Part shown: positions 44,640 through 53,294 of the stretch, in pieces
Position numbering within the stretch: position 1 is the first letter of the stretch
How the letters are laid out: each line of letters starts with the position of its first letter
DNA from: Cupriavidus alkaliphilus
GTDB taxonomy: Bacteria > Pseudomonadota > Gammaproteobacteria > Burkholderiales > Burkholderiaceae
Assembly (NCBI RefSeq): GCF_900094595.1
Contig: NZ_FMAD01000006.1
Span: 186,001-250,000 of the forward strand
Direction of reading: 5' to 3'
Length of the DNA: 64,000 bases
Notes under the pieces: model-generated
Told to the model about the DNA's origin: nothing
The model's input: the letters and a program-made list of their open reading frames with translations, nothing else
Database searches by the model: none
Program-made: the position numbers and the translations under genes

Positions 44640-45638
44640 ATGGAACAGAAGATGCGCGCGGTCCTGATCGATCGTCACGGCGGGTCCGATGTGATCCGGC
44701 TTGGCGAGGTCGCAAGGCCGGAGCCGGCCGCCGGCGAAGTACTGATCCGCGTCGCCTGCGCCGGCGTGAATCCCGCGGACTGGAAGTGCCGCGAGGGTTT
44801 TCTGAGCGCCTTCATGCAGGCCAGCTTTCCCTTCGTGCTCGGCTTCGATGCCAGCGGCGTGGTGGCCGCGGTCGGCGCCGGCGTCACGGGCTTCGTGCGC
44901 GGACAGCGCGTGTTCGCGCAAACCGGGGTCGGCGCCGGCCGATGGGGATCGTACGCGGAATACGTTGCCGTCGGCCAGGATTGCGTGGTGCCGATTCCCG
45001 ACAACGTGGGATTCGCCGAAGCCGCGGCGGTGCCGACGCCGGCGCTGGCGGCCTGGACCGGACTGTTCGACGACGGCGGACTGCGCCCGGGCCAGACCGT
45101 GCTGGTGCACGGCGGCGCGGGAGCGGTCGGCACCTTCGCCGTGCAACTGGCGAGGGCCGCCGGCGCCACCGTCGCCGCCACCTGCAGCGCGGCCCGCCGC
45201 GACGCGCTGCTGGCGCTCGGCTGCGACCTGGCCATCGACTACCGCGCAAGCGATATCGGTAGCGCGGTACGGGCCTGGGCGCCGGCCGGCGTCGACCTGG
45301 TCCTCGACACGGTGGGATGCGGCACCCTGCCGATGGGGCTGGACCTGCTGCGGCCCGGTGGCATCCTCGTCGCCATCCTGACGCTGGTCAGCGGCGACCA
45401 CGGCCCCGATCCCGCCGAGGCCGCGCGCCGCGGCGTGCGCAGCGCGGTGGCGTTCAGCAAGATGCCAAGCGGCGCGCGCCTGGGCGAAATCGCCGCGCTG
45501 CTGCACAGCGGGCGTTTGCGGCCACCGCGCATCCAATGCCTGCCGCTGGAACAGGCCGGCCACGCGCTCGAGCTGGTCCGGTCAGCCAAGGCGGCGAGCA
45601 AACTGGTGCTGCAGGTCGCCGGGCCGCCAAACGCGTAA
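44640..45638 (+). CDS. Zinc-independent medium-chain NADP-dependent oxidoreductase (quinone-oxidoreductase-like)
   Basis: A 332-residue MDR enzyme. N-terminal catalytic fold with NPADWKCREGFLSAFMQ and FPFVLGFDASGVVAAVGAGV; Rossmann fold VLVHGGAGAVGTFAVQLARA. Zinc-binding Cys/His residues of alcohol dehydrogenases are missing, fitting QOR/2-alkenal reductase types. It is the last gene of the Dabb-Dabb-SDR-MDR operon and ends 34 bp before the end of a convergent gene. The pathway is unknown. Confidence 0.9.
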   Translation: MEQKMRAVLIDRHGGSDVIRLGEVARPEPAAGEVLIRVACAGVNPADWKCREGFLSAFMQASFPFVLGFDASGVVAAVGAGVTGFVRGQRVFAQTGVGAGRWGSYAEYVAVGQDCVVPIPDNVGFAEAAAVPTPALAAWTGLFDDGGLRPGQTVLVHGGAGAVGTFAVQLARAAGATVAATCSAARRDALLALGCDLAIDYRASDIGSAVRAWAPAGVDLVLDTVGCGTLPMGLDLLRPGGILVAILTLVSGDHGPDPAEAARRGVRSAVAFSKMPSGARLGEIAALLHSGRLRPPRIQCLPLEQAGHALELVRSAKAASKLVLQVAGPPNA

Positions 45639-45672
45639 AGGTCGCGTGCGGGCCGCGTAGCCGCCTGGCCGC

Positions 45673-46296
45673 TTATCCGGTCCGCGCGGGCCTGCGTGCC
45701 CGGATCGCCTCCTCGAGCATGTCGAGCCGGTCCTGCCCCCAGAACGATTCGCCTTCGAACACATAGGCGGGCGATCCGAACACGCCTGCGCCGACGGCCT
45801 CGTCGGTGTAGCGCCGGTAGCGCATCCCGGTTTCCCTGGCGCGCGCCAGCTCCATGACGCCGCTGCCATCCAGGCCGAGGCGTGCAAGGATGGCTTGCAG
45901 CGTCGGCTCGGCAGAGATGTCCAGGTCCTCGCACCATTCGGCGCGCAGAATTGCCTTGTACAGCGCAAGCACGGGCAAGCCCAGCTCATCGGCAGCGATC
46001 ACGATACGAGAGGCGAGCTCCGCGTCCGGACACATATACCTGGGCGTGGGGTTCACGTGGAGCCCCAGCTTCCTGCACCATCGTTCCAGCTCGACAACCC
46101 GATAGCGCTGCCGCTGCGCTGAACGCTGCCCCAGCAGCACCCCTCCCGTGCGCGCATACACCTCGGGAAGATCGACCGGCTTGTGCCGGATTTCCACCCC
46201 CGTGCGGCGTGCCAGGGCATCCAGCCTGTCGGCGCCCAGGTACGCCCAGTCGGAATTGAGCCAGAAGTAGTAGTCGATATGCGCGCCGGCGTTCAT
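45673..46296 (-). CDS. 2-hydroxychromene-2-carboxylate isomerase-like (DsbA/kappa-GST family)
   Basis: A 207-residue thioredoxin-fold protein. It has HIDYYFWLNSDWAYLGADRL, with the Ser of LNSDWAY in the place of the active-site thiol, and GAGVFGSPAYVFEGESFWGQ with the cis-Pro loop. These are features of HCCA isomerases, glutathione-dependent enzymes of naphthalene/aromatic degradation, and related kappa-type transferases. The true substrate may be different. Its ATG overlaps the stop of the upstream MFS gene (ATGA), so it shares that transcript. Confidence 0.87.
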   Translation of the reverse strand: MNAGAHIDYYFWLNSDWAYLGADRLDALARRTGVEIRHKPVDLPEVYARTGGVLLGQRSAQRQRYRVVELERWCRKLGLHVNPTPRYMCPDAELASRIVIAADELGLPVLALYKAILRAEWCEDLDISAEPTLQAILARLGLDGSGVMELARARETGMRYRRYTDEAVGAGVFGSPAYVFEGESFWGQDRLDMLEEAIRARRPARTG

Positions 46297-47615
46297 ACCC
46301 GCTCCCCCTTTGCCAGCGGGACCGCGTGCCGGGCCCCGTTCACGTCGCGCATCAGTGCCGTACTGACAAAGGCGATCACGCTGAGCGCGCCCAGGTACCA
46401 GACGATGTATGAGGGGTCGCCGCCGCCGTGATTCAACAGCGACGTGGCCACGATGGGCGCCAGGCCCCCGCCGATCGCACCGGACACCTGCACCGCGATC
46501 GAGATGCCGCTATAGCGGACCTCGGGCGGAAACTGGGCGGAGAACAGGCTGCCTTCAGGCCCGTACAGGCAGGCGTAGACGAGACCGATCGCAATCGCCA
46601 TGGCCATCGTGACATTGCCCGCATCGAGCGTTTGCAGCAGCGCGAAGAACTGCGGCGCAAAGACCAGGATCCCCGCGGTACCGGCCATGAATACCCACTT
46701 GAAGCTGAAGCGGTCACCCAGGATGCCGAACAGCGGCATGGTGAACATCGCGACCGCGGCGCCCCACACCGTGGCATCGAGCATCACGGTCTTGGCTATG
46801 CCCAGCGTGCCCGTGGCGTAGGCCAGGGCAAAGGTCACCACGGTGTAGAACCACGTGACTTCCGCCAGCCGGCCACCGACCACGGTCAGGACCTGGCGCG
46901 GATAGCGGCGCAACACCACCAGGGCCGGCATCTCGACCTTGTCGCCAGACTTTTTCATCTGCTCGAAGTCCGGGGATTCGCTCACCTTCGCCCGAATGAA
47001 CCAGCCTACCGCCAGCAGCACCACGCTCGCCAGGAACGGCACGCGCCATCCCCACGTCAGCATGTCCTGCTCCGGCAGGGTCGCGACCATGCTCATCGCC
47101 AGCGAGGACAGGATCAGGCCCGGTGCCACCCCCGCCTGCGGCAGGCTGCCAAAGAAGCCCTTCTTGCCTTCGGGTGCGTGCTCGACAGCCATCAGCACCG
47201 CGCCGCCCCACTCGCCCCCGACGGCAACGCCCTGCAGGAAACGCAGCAGCACGAGCGCCACGGCGGCCCAGTAGCCGATGCTGTCATAGGACGGGATCAG
47301 GCCGATGAGGATGGTCGGGATGCCCATCATGAACAGCGTGATCAGCAGCATGGACTTGCGTCCGACCCGGTCGCCGAAATGGCCAAAGACGATGCCACCC
47401 AGCGGGCGCGCGAAGAAGCCGACCGAGTAGGTGGCGAAGGCCGCCAGGGTCCCGGTCAGCGGATCGAACGAGGGAAAGAAAATCTTGTTGAAGATCAGCG
47501 CCGCGGCGGTGCCGTAAAGGAAGAAGTCATACCATTCGATCGTCGTGCCCATCATGCTGGCCAGGCCGGCCGTGATGTAGTGGCGGCGCGAGCGCGTGCC
47601 TTGTTGCGGGGTCAT
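46293..47615 (-). CDS. MFS transporter, metabolite:H+ symporter (MHS) type
   Basis: A 440-residue inner-membrane transporter with 12 predicted segments. It matches the MHS group (SMMGTTIEWYDFFLYGTAAA near the N-terminus, HFGDRVGRKSMLLITLFMMG in the first cytoplasmic loop, LLRFLQGVAVGGEWGGAVLM). Relatives carry alpha-ketoglutarate, shikimate, proline and aromatic acids. The ATG at 47615 begins the protein just before that segment; an upstream TTG-type extension overlaps the aldolase gene and is unlikely. It lies between the aldolase and isomerase genes in one operon. Confidence 0.92.
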   Translation of the reverse strand: MTPQQGTRSRRHYITAGLASMMGTTIEWYDFFLYGTAAALIFNKIFFPSFDPLTGTLAAFATYSVGFFARPLGGIVFGHFGDRVGRKSMLLITLFMMGIPTILIGLIPSYDSIGYWAAVALVLLRFLQGVAVGGEWGGAVLMAVEHAPEGKKGFFGSLPQAGVAPGLILSSLAMSMVATLPEQDMLTWGWRVPFLASVVLLAVGWFIRAKVSESPDFEQMKKSGDKVEMPALVVLRRYPRQVLTVVGGRLAEVTWFYTVVTFALAYATGTLGIAKTVMLDATVWGAAVAMFTMPLFGILGDRFSFKWVFMAGTAGILVFAPQFFALLQTLDAGNVTMAMAIAIGLVYACLYGPEGSLFSAQFPPEVRYSGISIAVQVSGAIGGGLAPIVATSLLNHGGGDPSYIVWYLGALSVIAFVSTALMRDVNGARHAVPLAKGERV

Positions 47616-47656
47616 CGTCTTGTCTCCTTGTCTGTCTGATGCGTGCTGCCAGCGCG

Positions 47657-48436
47657 TCACGGTTTGCGGTACGGCGCGATGCCGTGCGTCTGGCGGGCCC
47701 AGTACGCGAACGTGGAGTTGACGATGGACGGCTTCAGCAGGTAGTCGTGAGCCTCCCTGGCCAGGTCGTCATCGACCGGCGTGAGCGGGCCGAATGCCTG
47801 GGCGCGGATCTGCATGCGGGCAGCGCGCTCGAGATAGACCGACAGGTAGGTCGCCTCTTCACACGTCCTGCCCGCGGTCAGATAGCCGTGGTGCGCGAGG
47901 ATGATCGCGCGCTTGTCGCCCAGCGCTTCCGAGATGATCACGCCCTCCTGGTCTGCAATCGGCACCCCCGGCCAGTCGCCGAGGAACGCGCAGTCGTTGT
48001 GCAGGGGGGTCATGTCCATCTGCGCGATCACCAGAGGCTGGCGCGCGGCAGCGAGGGCGCTCGCCCACGGCGAATGGGTATGGATGATGGCGTTGACGTC
48101 GGGCCGGGCGTCGTAGACCCACAGGTGGAAACGCGTCGCCGGGTTGGCCATGCCGCCGCCGCTGAGCGTGTTGAGATCGCGGTCGACCTCGATAAAGTCC
48201 GCCGGCGTCGCTTCGTCGAAGCCGAGCCCGAAACGCAGCGTCCAGTAAGCGCCCGGACGTTCGGAACGGACACTGATCTGGCCCGCCAGGCCGGCCTCCT
48301 GCTCCGTCATGGCCAGGATCCGGCAGGCATAGGCCATGGTTTCCTGCATGGTGCGCGACTGGCTCGGCAGATGCTTCGCCATGTCGCTGGACGCGCGCTG
48401 GTCGAAATACGACTTGTCTCTCAGGGGGGCGTTCAT
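47657..48436 (-). CDS. Class II aldolase/adducin-family protein
   Basis: A 259-residue protein with the class II aldolase fold. Metal-binding His residues are in AIIHTHSPWASAL and IILAHHGYLTAG; GQISVRSERPGAYW is the N-terminal region that normally contacts the phosphate. Members include fuculose- and ribulose-phosphate aldolases/epimerases and many unassigned decarboxylase/aldolase enzymes. First gene of an operon with the MHS transporter and HCCA-isomerase-like protein; a LysR gene is just upstream on the same strand. Confidence 0.9.
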   Translation of the reverse strand: MNAPLRDKSYFDQRASSDMAKHLPSQSRTMQETMAYACRILAMTEQEAGLAGQISVRSERPGAYWTLRFGLGFDEATPADFIEVDRDLNTLSGGGMANPATRFHLWVYDARPDVNAIIHTHSPWASALAAARQPLVIAQMDMTPLHNDCAFLGDWPGVPIADQEGVIISEALGDKRAIILAHHGYLTAGRTCEEATYLSVYLERAARMQIRAQAFGPLTPVDDDLAREAHDYLLKPSIVNSTFAYWARQTHGIAPYRKP

Positions 48437-48530
48437 ACTGGTTTTCTCCGGGTTTTCCCTGCGACGAGAGGTCGAAAGGATCGGGATCCAGTATGGGATT
48501 GGGGGTTCGGGCGAGCTACGGAGCCGGCTT

Positions 48531-48543
48531 CATAGCAGCTATG
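48531..48543. promoter_or_regulatory. Small palindrome upstream of the aldolase operon
   Basis: CATAG-CAG-CTATG is a perfect inverted repeat with a 3-nt centre, in the 115-bp gap between the LysR and aldolase genes. A LysR-type site is possible. Confidence 0.3.
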
Positions 48544-48551
48544 TCATGGCT

Positions 48552-49445
48552 TCACGTGTCCAGCGCCTTGGCAACCTGGAGCGCACAGGACAGCAAGGCC
48601 GCGGCCAGCGGAAAGGGCTGGCGCTCGGGATGCGCCACCGCCACCATGCGCCGTTTCAACAGCGGTGCATGGATCTTCACCTTGCACAGGCCATACTCGG
48701 CCAGCAGCTTGTCTGGCAGGCGGCTCGGCAGGATGCATGACCCTACCCCGGCGGAAACCAGCTTGAGCATGGCATCCACCGTTTCCGCCTCCGCCACATA
48801 AGCGCCCTTCAGGCCGGCGCTATCGAGCATCCGTCGCAGCGCATAGCCATGCGGGAAGGTAACCAGGCGGAGGTCGCGGCCGCGCAGGTCGACGCCGGGA
48901 TCGTCAGCAGCCGGGGCAATGCTGCCCTGCTCCACCAGGCACATCGTATCGTCGAAGAGCGGATAAACCGCCAGCGCGGCGGTGTCCACCGCGGTATCGT
49001 AGGCCACGCCCAGATCCGCCTTGCCGCTTTCCACCAGGGCCACGACCTCCGGCGAGCTGCGTCCCATCATCGACAGGTTGACCCCGGGATGCGCACTGAC
49101 GAAACTCGCCACCACATCGCCGATAAAGTAGTAGCTGACGGTGTGGACCAGGGCCAGCCTTACCGTTCCTTCGGTACTGCCATGCGCGTCGCGTATCATG
49201 TCAACGGCGTGATCGATGGCGCGATAGGGCGCTTCGATCGCTTCCTGCAGCTTTTGCCCCGCTTCCGTCAGGGCAACGCCACGCCCCGTTCGCGTAAACA
49301 AGGCCTTGCCAAGGTGGGCTTCGAGCGCGGCCAGTTGCTTGCTGACGCCGGATTGGGTCTGGTTCAGGTCATCCGCAGCCTTGGACAGCGATTTCAGCGA
49401 GGCGATACGCAGAAAGCTTCGCAGCAGGCGGTCTGGCGTTTCCAT
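48552..49445 (-). CDS. LysR-family transcriptional regulator
   Basis: A 297-residue LysR regulator. The N-terminal winged HTH is in LRSFLRIASLKSLSKAADDL then TQSGVSKQLAALEAHLG; the effector domain begins STEGTVRLALVHTVSYYFIG. The ATG at 49445 places the HTH at the normal distance from the N-terminus; an ATG at 49472 would add nine residues. It lies directly upstream of the aldolase-MHS-isomerase operon on the same strand and is its probable regulator. Effector unknown. Confidence 0.88.
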   Translation of the reverse strand: METPDRLLRSFLRIASLKSLSKAADDLNQTQSGVSKQLAALEAHLGKALFTRTGRGVALTEAGQKLQEAIEAPYRAIDHAVDMIRDAHGSTEGTVRLALVHTVSYYFIGDVVASFVSAHPGVNLSMMGRSSPEVVALVESGKADLGVAYDTAVDTAALAVYPLFDDTMCLVEQGSIAPAADDPGVDLRGRDLRLVTFPHGYALRRMLDSAGLKGAYVAEAETVDAMLKLVSAGVGSCILPSRLPDKLLAEYGLCKVKIHAPLLKRRMVAVAHPERQPFPLAAALLSCALQVAKALDT

Positions 49446-49591
49446 GTCGGGGGCAGGTAGTTTTGCCGCCATTCTGCATGGCGCGTGGCCCTGGCCGCAA
49501 CCACGCCGCGGCGCCGGTGCGGCACCCATGCAGGATTTCCTGCCCCCTTGATACCTCACGTCGCGGCGGGATCACCGCGGGCGCTGCCGCG

Positions 49592-52500
49592 TCAGGCCGC
49601 ATCCCGCCGCGCCGCCCCCCGATACTGCGCCAGCAGTGCCTCGCGCCGCACCGCCGCCGCCGCCATGCTGGCTTCCTTCACGTGACCGTAGCCACGGATA
49701 TCGTCCGGCAGCGCGGCCAGAGCCAGCGCGGTGTCGAGGTTGTCCGCGCTCAGTGAAGCCGCGAACTCTTCGACCATGGCCAGGTAGTCGCTGACCAGCG
49801 CGCGCTCGGCGCGGCGCTCGGCGGTCTTGCCGAACACATCCAGCGCGGTGCCGCGCAGACCCTTCAGGCGCGCCAGCAGACGGAATGCCGTCATCGTGCG
49901 CGGGCCGAAGCGGCGCTTGACCAGCTGGCCCTTTGCGTCGGTCTTGGCCAGCAGCGGAGGCGCCAGCCAGAAATTGAGCTGGTAGTCGCGCCCGGGCTCG
50001 CCTTCGAACTGCGTGCGCAGCTTGTCAAGGAAAGCGGGGTCGGTGTACAGGCGCGCCACCTCGTACTCGTCCTTGTACGCCATCAGCTTGGCCAGGTTGC
50101 GGGCCACGGCCTCGGTCAGCGGCAGCTTGCGGTCGATGCCCAGTTGCTGCTCCGCGGCGCGGATGCGCGCGACGGCGTCGCGATAGCGCGCGGCATAGGC
50201 GGCGTTCTGGTAGTCGGTCAACAACGCCTCGCGCTTGCGGATCAGCGAATCGAGCGTCTGCGGCATCGACACCACCTGCGCGCTGGCGGCGGCCGGCGCA
50301 GCCGGCAGCAGCGCCCTGACCGCGGCCTCGCCGTGGTGGGCGAGATATCGGCCCCATTCGAAGGCGAGGCGGTTCTTGTCGACCGAGACCCCATTGAGTT
50401 CGATCGCGCGCACCAGGCTGGCGTGCTGCAGCGGGATCCAGCCCTTCTGCCAGGCAAAGCCTAGCAGCAGCGGGTTGGAGTAGATGGCGTCGGCCAGCAA
50501 GGTCACGGCCCAGGCGCTGGCGTCGAAGAAGGCGCAGGCATCGCCCACGCTGGCGCGCAGGTCCTGCTCGGCGCTGGCGCCGGGGAACTTCCACTTCGGG
50601 TTCTTGATGAACTCCGCGGTGGGGGTGTTGGCGCTGTTGACCACCGCGGCGGTCAGGCCGTGCCGGACTTTGGACAGCACTTCGGCCGAGGCCGAGACGA
50701 TGGCGTCGCCGCCGATCACCAGGCGCGCCTCGCCGGTGGCGATGCGGGTCGCGTGCAGGTCGGCCGGGGCCGGCGCGATCTGCACGTGGCTGATCACCGC
50801 CCCGCCCTTCTGCGCCAGGCCGGCCATGTCGAGCACGGTCACGCCCTTGCGCTCCAGGTGCGAGGCCATGCCCAGCAGCCCGCCGATGGTGACCACGCCG
50901 GTGCCGCCGACGCCGGTGACCAGCACGCCGTACGACCGCTCCAGGGCCGGCAGCCGCGGCTGCGGCAGCGCCGCGAAGTCGGCGCCGGCGCCCTTGCCGG
51001 CAGCCGCCGCGGGCTTGCGCACCTGCGCGCCCTCGGCGGTGACAAAGCTCGGGCAGAAGCCGTTGACGCAGGAGAAGTCCTTGTTGCACGACGACTGGTT
51101 GATCCGGCGCTTGGTGCCGAGCTCGGTCTCGAGCGGCTCCACCGACAGGCAGTTGGACTTGGCCGAGCAATCGCCGCAGCCTTCGCAGACCGCATCGTTG
51201 ATAAAGGCGCGTTTGGCCGGATCCGGATAGGTGCCGCGCTTGCGGCGGCGGCGCTTCTCGGTGGCGCAGGTCTGGTCGTAGATCAGGATGGTGACGCCTT
51301 CGGTGTCGCGCAGCTCCAGCTGCACGGCATCGAGCTGGTCGCGATGCAGCACCGCCACGCCGGACGGCAGCATCGCACCATCCCCATACTTGGCGGGCTC
51401 GTCGGTCACCACCACCAGCTTCTTCGCGCCCTCGGCCAGCACCTGGTGCGCGATCTGCGGCACCGTCAGCACGCCGTCGATGGGCTGCCCGCCGGTCATC
51501 GCCACCGCATCGTTGAACAGGATCTTGTAGGTGATGTTGGCCCTGGCCGCGATCGACGCGCGGATCGCCAGCAGCCCCGAGTGGAAGTACGTGCCGTCGC
51601 CCAGGTTGGCGAACACGTGCTTGTCGTCGGTGAAATGCATCTGGCCGGTCCACGCCACGCCCTCGCCGCCCATCTGGCTGAAGGTCTCGGTATTGCGGTC
51701 CATCCACAAGGTCATGTAGTGGCAGCCGATGCCGGCCAGCGCGCGCGAGCCTTCCGGCACGCGTGTCGAGGTGTTGTGCGGGCAGCCCGAGCAGAACCAC
51801 GGCTTGCGCTCCACCGCGATGCGCGGCTGCGCCGCTTCGCGCTCCTTGGCCTCGATCAGCGCCACGCGCGCGGCAATGCGCGCGCGCACCTCGGCCGGCA
51901 GGTCGAAGCGTTCCAGCCGGCGCGCGATGGCCTTGGCGATCAGCGCCGGCGACAGCTCGTAGTGCGCCGGCAGCAGCCAGTCGCCGCGCGGCACCGACCA
52001 CTCGCCGCCGTCGTTGCCGCGCTGGTCGAACTTGCCGAAGACCTTGGGCCGCACATCCTCGCGCCAGTTGTACAGCTCTTCCTTGAGCGCGTATTCGAGG
52101 ATCTGGCGCTTCTCTTCGACCACCAGGATCTCTTCCAGGCCGGTGGCGAACTCGCGCGCGCCGTGGGCCTCCAGCGGCCACACGCAGCCGACCTTGTAGA
52201 CCCGGATCCCGATGCGGGCACAGGTGTCGTCATCCAGGCCCAGGTCCGCCAGCGCCTGGCGCACGTCCAGGTACGCCTTGCCGGCGGTCATGATGCCGAA
52301 GCGCGCGTTGGGCGAATCGAGCACCACGCGGTTCAGGCGGTTGGCGCGCACGTAGGCGAGCGCCGCATACCACTTGTGGTCGAGCAGCCGCGCTTCCTGC
52401 TCCAGCGGGGAATCGGGCCAGCGAATATTGAGGCCGCCCGCCGGCATGGCAAAGTCCTGCGGCAGCACGACCTGCACGCGGTCGGGGTCGATCTCGACCG

Positions 52501-53161
52501 AGGCGGTCGACTCGACCACGTCGGTGACGCACTTCATCGCCACCCACAGCCCCGAATAGCGGCTCATGGCCCAGCCGTGCAAGCCGTAGTCCAGGTATTC
52601 CTGCACGTTGGCGGGATACAGCACCGGGATGCCGGCCGCCTGCAGCACGTGCTCGGACTGGTGCGCCACGGTGGAGGACTTGGCGGCATGGTCGTCGCCC
52701 GCCAGCAGCAGCACGCCGCCATGGCGCGACGAACCGGCGGAGTTGGCATGCTTGAGCACGTCGATGGAGCGGTCGACGCCGGGCCCCTTGCCATACCACA
52801 TCGAGAACACGCCATCGCGCCTGGCGCCGGGGAACAGGTTGACCTGCTGGCTGCCCCATACCGCGGTGGCGGCCAGGTCTTCGTTGACGCCCGGCTGGAA
52901 CACCACGTCGCTGGCCGCGAGATGCTGCTTGGCCTTCCACAGCGCCTGGTCGACGCCGCCCAGCGGCGAGCCGCGGTAGCCCGAGATAAAGCCGGCGGTA
53001 TTGAGCCCGGCGGCGCGGTCGCGCGCCTTCTGCAGCATCGGCAGGCGCACCAGCGCCTGCACGCCGCTCAGGTAGACGCGGCCCTGGTCCAGGGTGTACT
53101 TGTCGTCCAGGCTGGCGCTGGCCAGGGCTTCGAGCAGGGCGGGATTGAGCGGGGCATTCAC
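49592..53161 (-). CDS. Indolepyruvate ferredoxin oxidoreductase-family protein (fused IorA-IorB)
   Basis: An 1189-residue single-chain 2-oxoacid:ferredoxin oxidoreductase. In order: pyrimidine-binding domain (QGRVYLSGVQALVRLPMLQK), a C-terminal-type domain, the ThDP-binding domain (HVFANLGDGTYFHSGLLAIR, with the Asn-containing ILFNDAVAMTGG), a [4Fe-4S] ferredoxin region (CEGCGDCSAKSNC and CNKDFSCVNGFCPS), and the gamma domain with GVLVTGVGGTGVVTIGGLLG. It converts aryl or branched 2-oxoacids to acyl-CoA plus CO2 with reduced ferredoxin. Which oxoacid is used cannot be told, though aromatic substrates are usual. It is divergent from a LysR gene at 53295. Confidence 0.93.
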   Translation of the reverse strand: MNAPLNPALLEALASASLDDKYTLDQGRVYLSGVQALVRLPMLQKARDRAAGLNTAGFISGYRGSPLGGVDQALWKAKQHLAASDVVFQPGVNEDLAATAVWGSQQVNLFPGARRDGVFSMWYGKGPGVDRSIDVLKHANSAGSSRHGGVLLLAGDDHAAKSSTVAHQSEHVLQAAGIPVLYPANVQEYLDYGLHGWAMSRYSGLWVAMKCVTDVVESTASVEIDPDRVQVVLPQDFAMPAGGLNIRWPDSPLEQEARLLDHKWYAALAYVRANRLNRVVLDSPNARFGIMTAGKAYLDVRQALADLGLDDDTCARIGIRVYKVGCVWPLEAHGAREFATGLEEILVVEEKRQILEYALKEELYNWREDVRPKVFGKFDQRGNDGGEWSVPRGDWLLPAHYELSPALIAKAIARRLERFDLPAEVRARIAARVALIEAKEREAAQPRIAVERKPWFCSGCPHNTSTRVPEGSRALAGIGCHYMTLWMDRNTETFSQMGGEGVAWTGQMHFTDDKHVFANLGDGTYFHSGLLAIRASIAARANITYKILFNDAVAMTGGQPIDGVLTVPQIAHQVLAEGAKKLVVVTDEPAKYGDGAMLPSGVAVLHRDQLDAVQLELRDTEGVTILIYDQTCATEKRRRRKRGTYPDPAKRAFINDAVCEGCGDCSAKSNCLSVEPLETELGTKRRINQSSCNKDFSCVNGFCPSFVTAEGAQVRKPAAAAGKGAGADFAALPQPRLPALERSYGVLVTGVGGTGVVTIGGLLGMASHLERKGVTVLDMAGLAQKGGAVISHVQIAPAPADLHATRIATGEARLVIGGDAIVSASAEVLSKVRHGLTAAVVNSANTPTAEFIKNPKWKFPGASAEQDLRASVGDACAFFDASAWAVTLLADAIYSNPLLLGFAWQKGWIPLQHASLVRAIELNGVSVDKNRLAFEWGRYLAHHGEAAVRALLPAAPAAASAQVVSMPQTLDSLIRKREALLTDYQNAAYAARYRDAVARIRAAEQQLGIDRKLPLTEAVARNLAKLMAYKDEYEVARLYTDPAFLDKLRTQFEGEPGRDYQLNFWLAPPLLAKTDAKGQLVKRRFGPRTMTAFRLLARLKGLRGTALDVFGKTAERRAERALVSDYLAMVEEFAASLSADNLDTALALAALPDDIRGYGHVKEASMAAAAVRREALLAQYRGAARRDAA

Positions 53162-53264
53162 GATGTGGGTCTCCGGTGCTTTGTTCTGGGTACTTCTTTT
53201 TTGCTGTCCGGAGCAGTGTAGGAATGGCTGCGTTCATCGTAAAATCATCAATTCCAACACCTGA

Positions 53265-53281
53265 TATCCGAAAAACGGATA
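53265..53281. promoter_or_regulatory. LysR-type palindrome between ior and lysR genes
   Basis: TATCCG-AAAAA-CGGATA is a perfect 17-bp inverted repeat with T and A ends, fitting the T-N11-A LysR box. It lies 14 bp before the LysR start and about 105 bp upstream of the oxidoreductase gene, so it is a candidate autoregulatory/activation site. Confidence 0.6.
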
Positions 53282-53294
53282 CCTCGGAGACACC

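Noticed and set aside
50660..53221. 853-codon plus-strand open frame opposite the fused oxidoreductase
   Set aside because: Antisense to a protein with clear ThDP and iron-sulfur motifs; no domain of its own.
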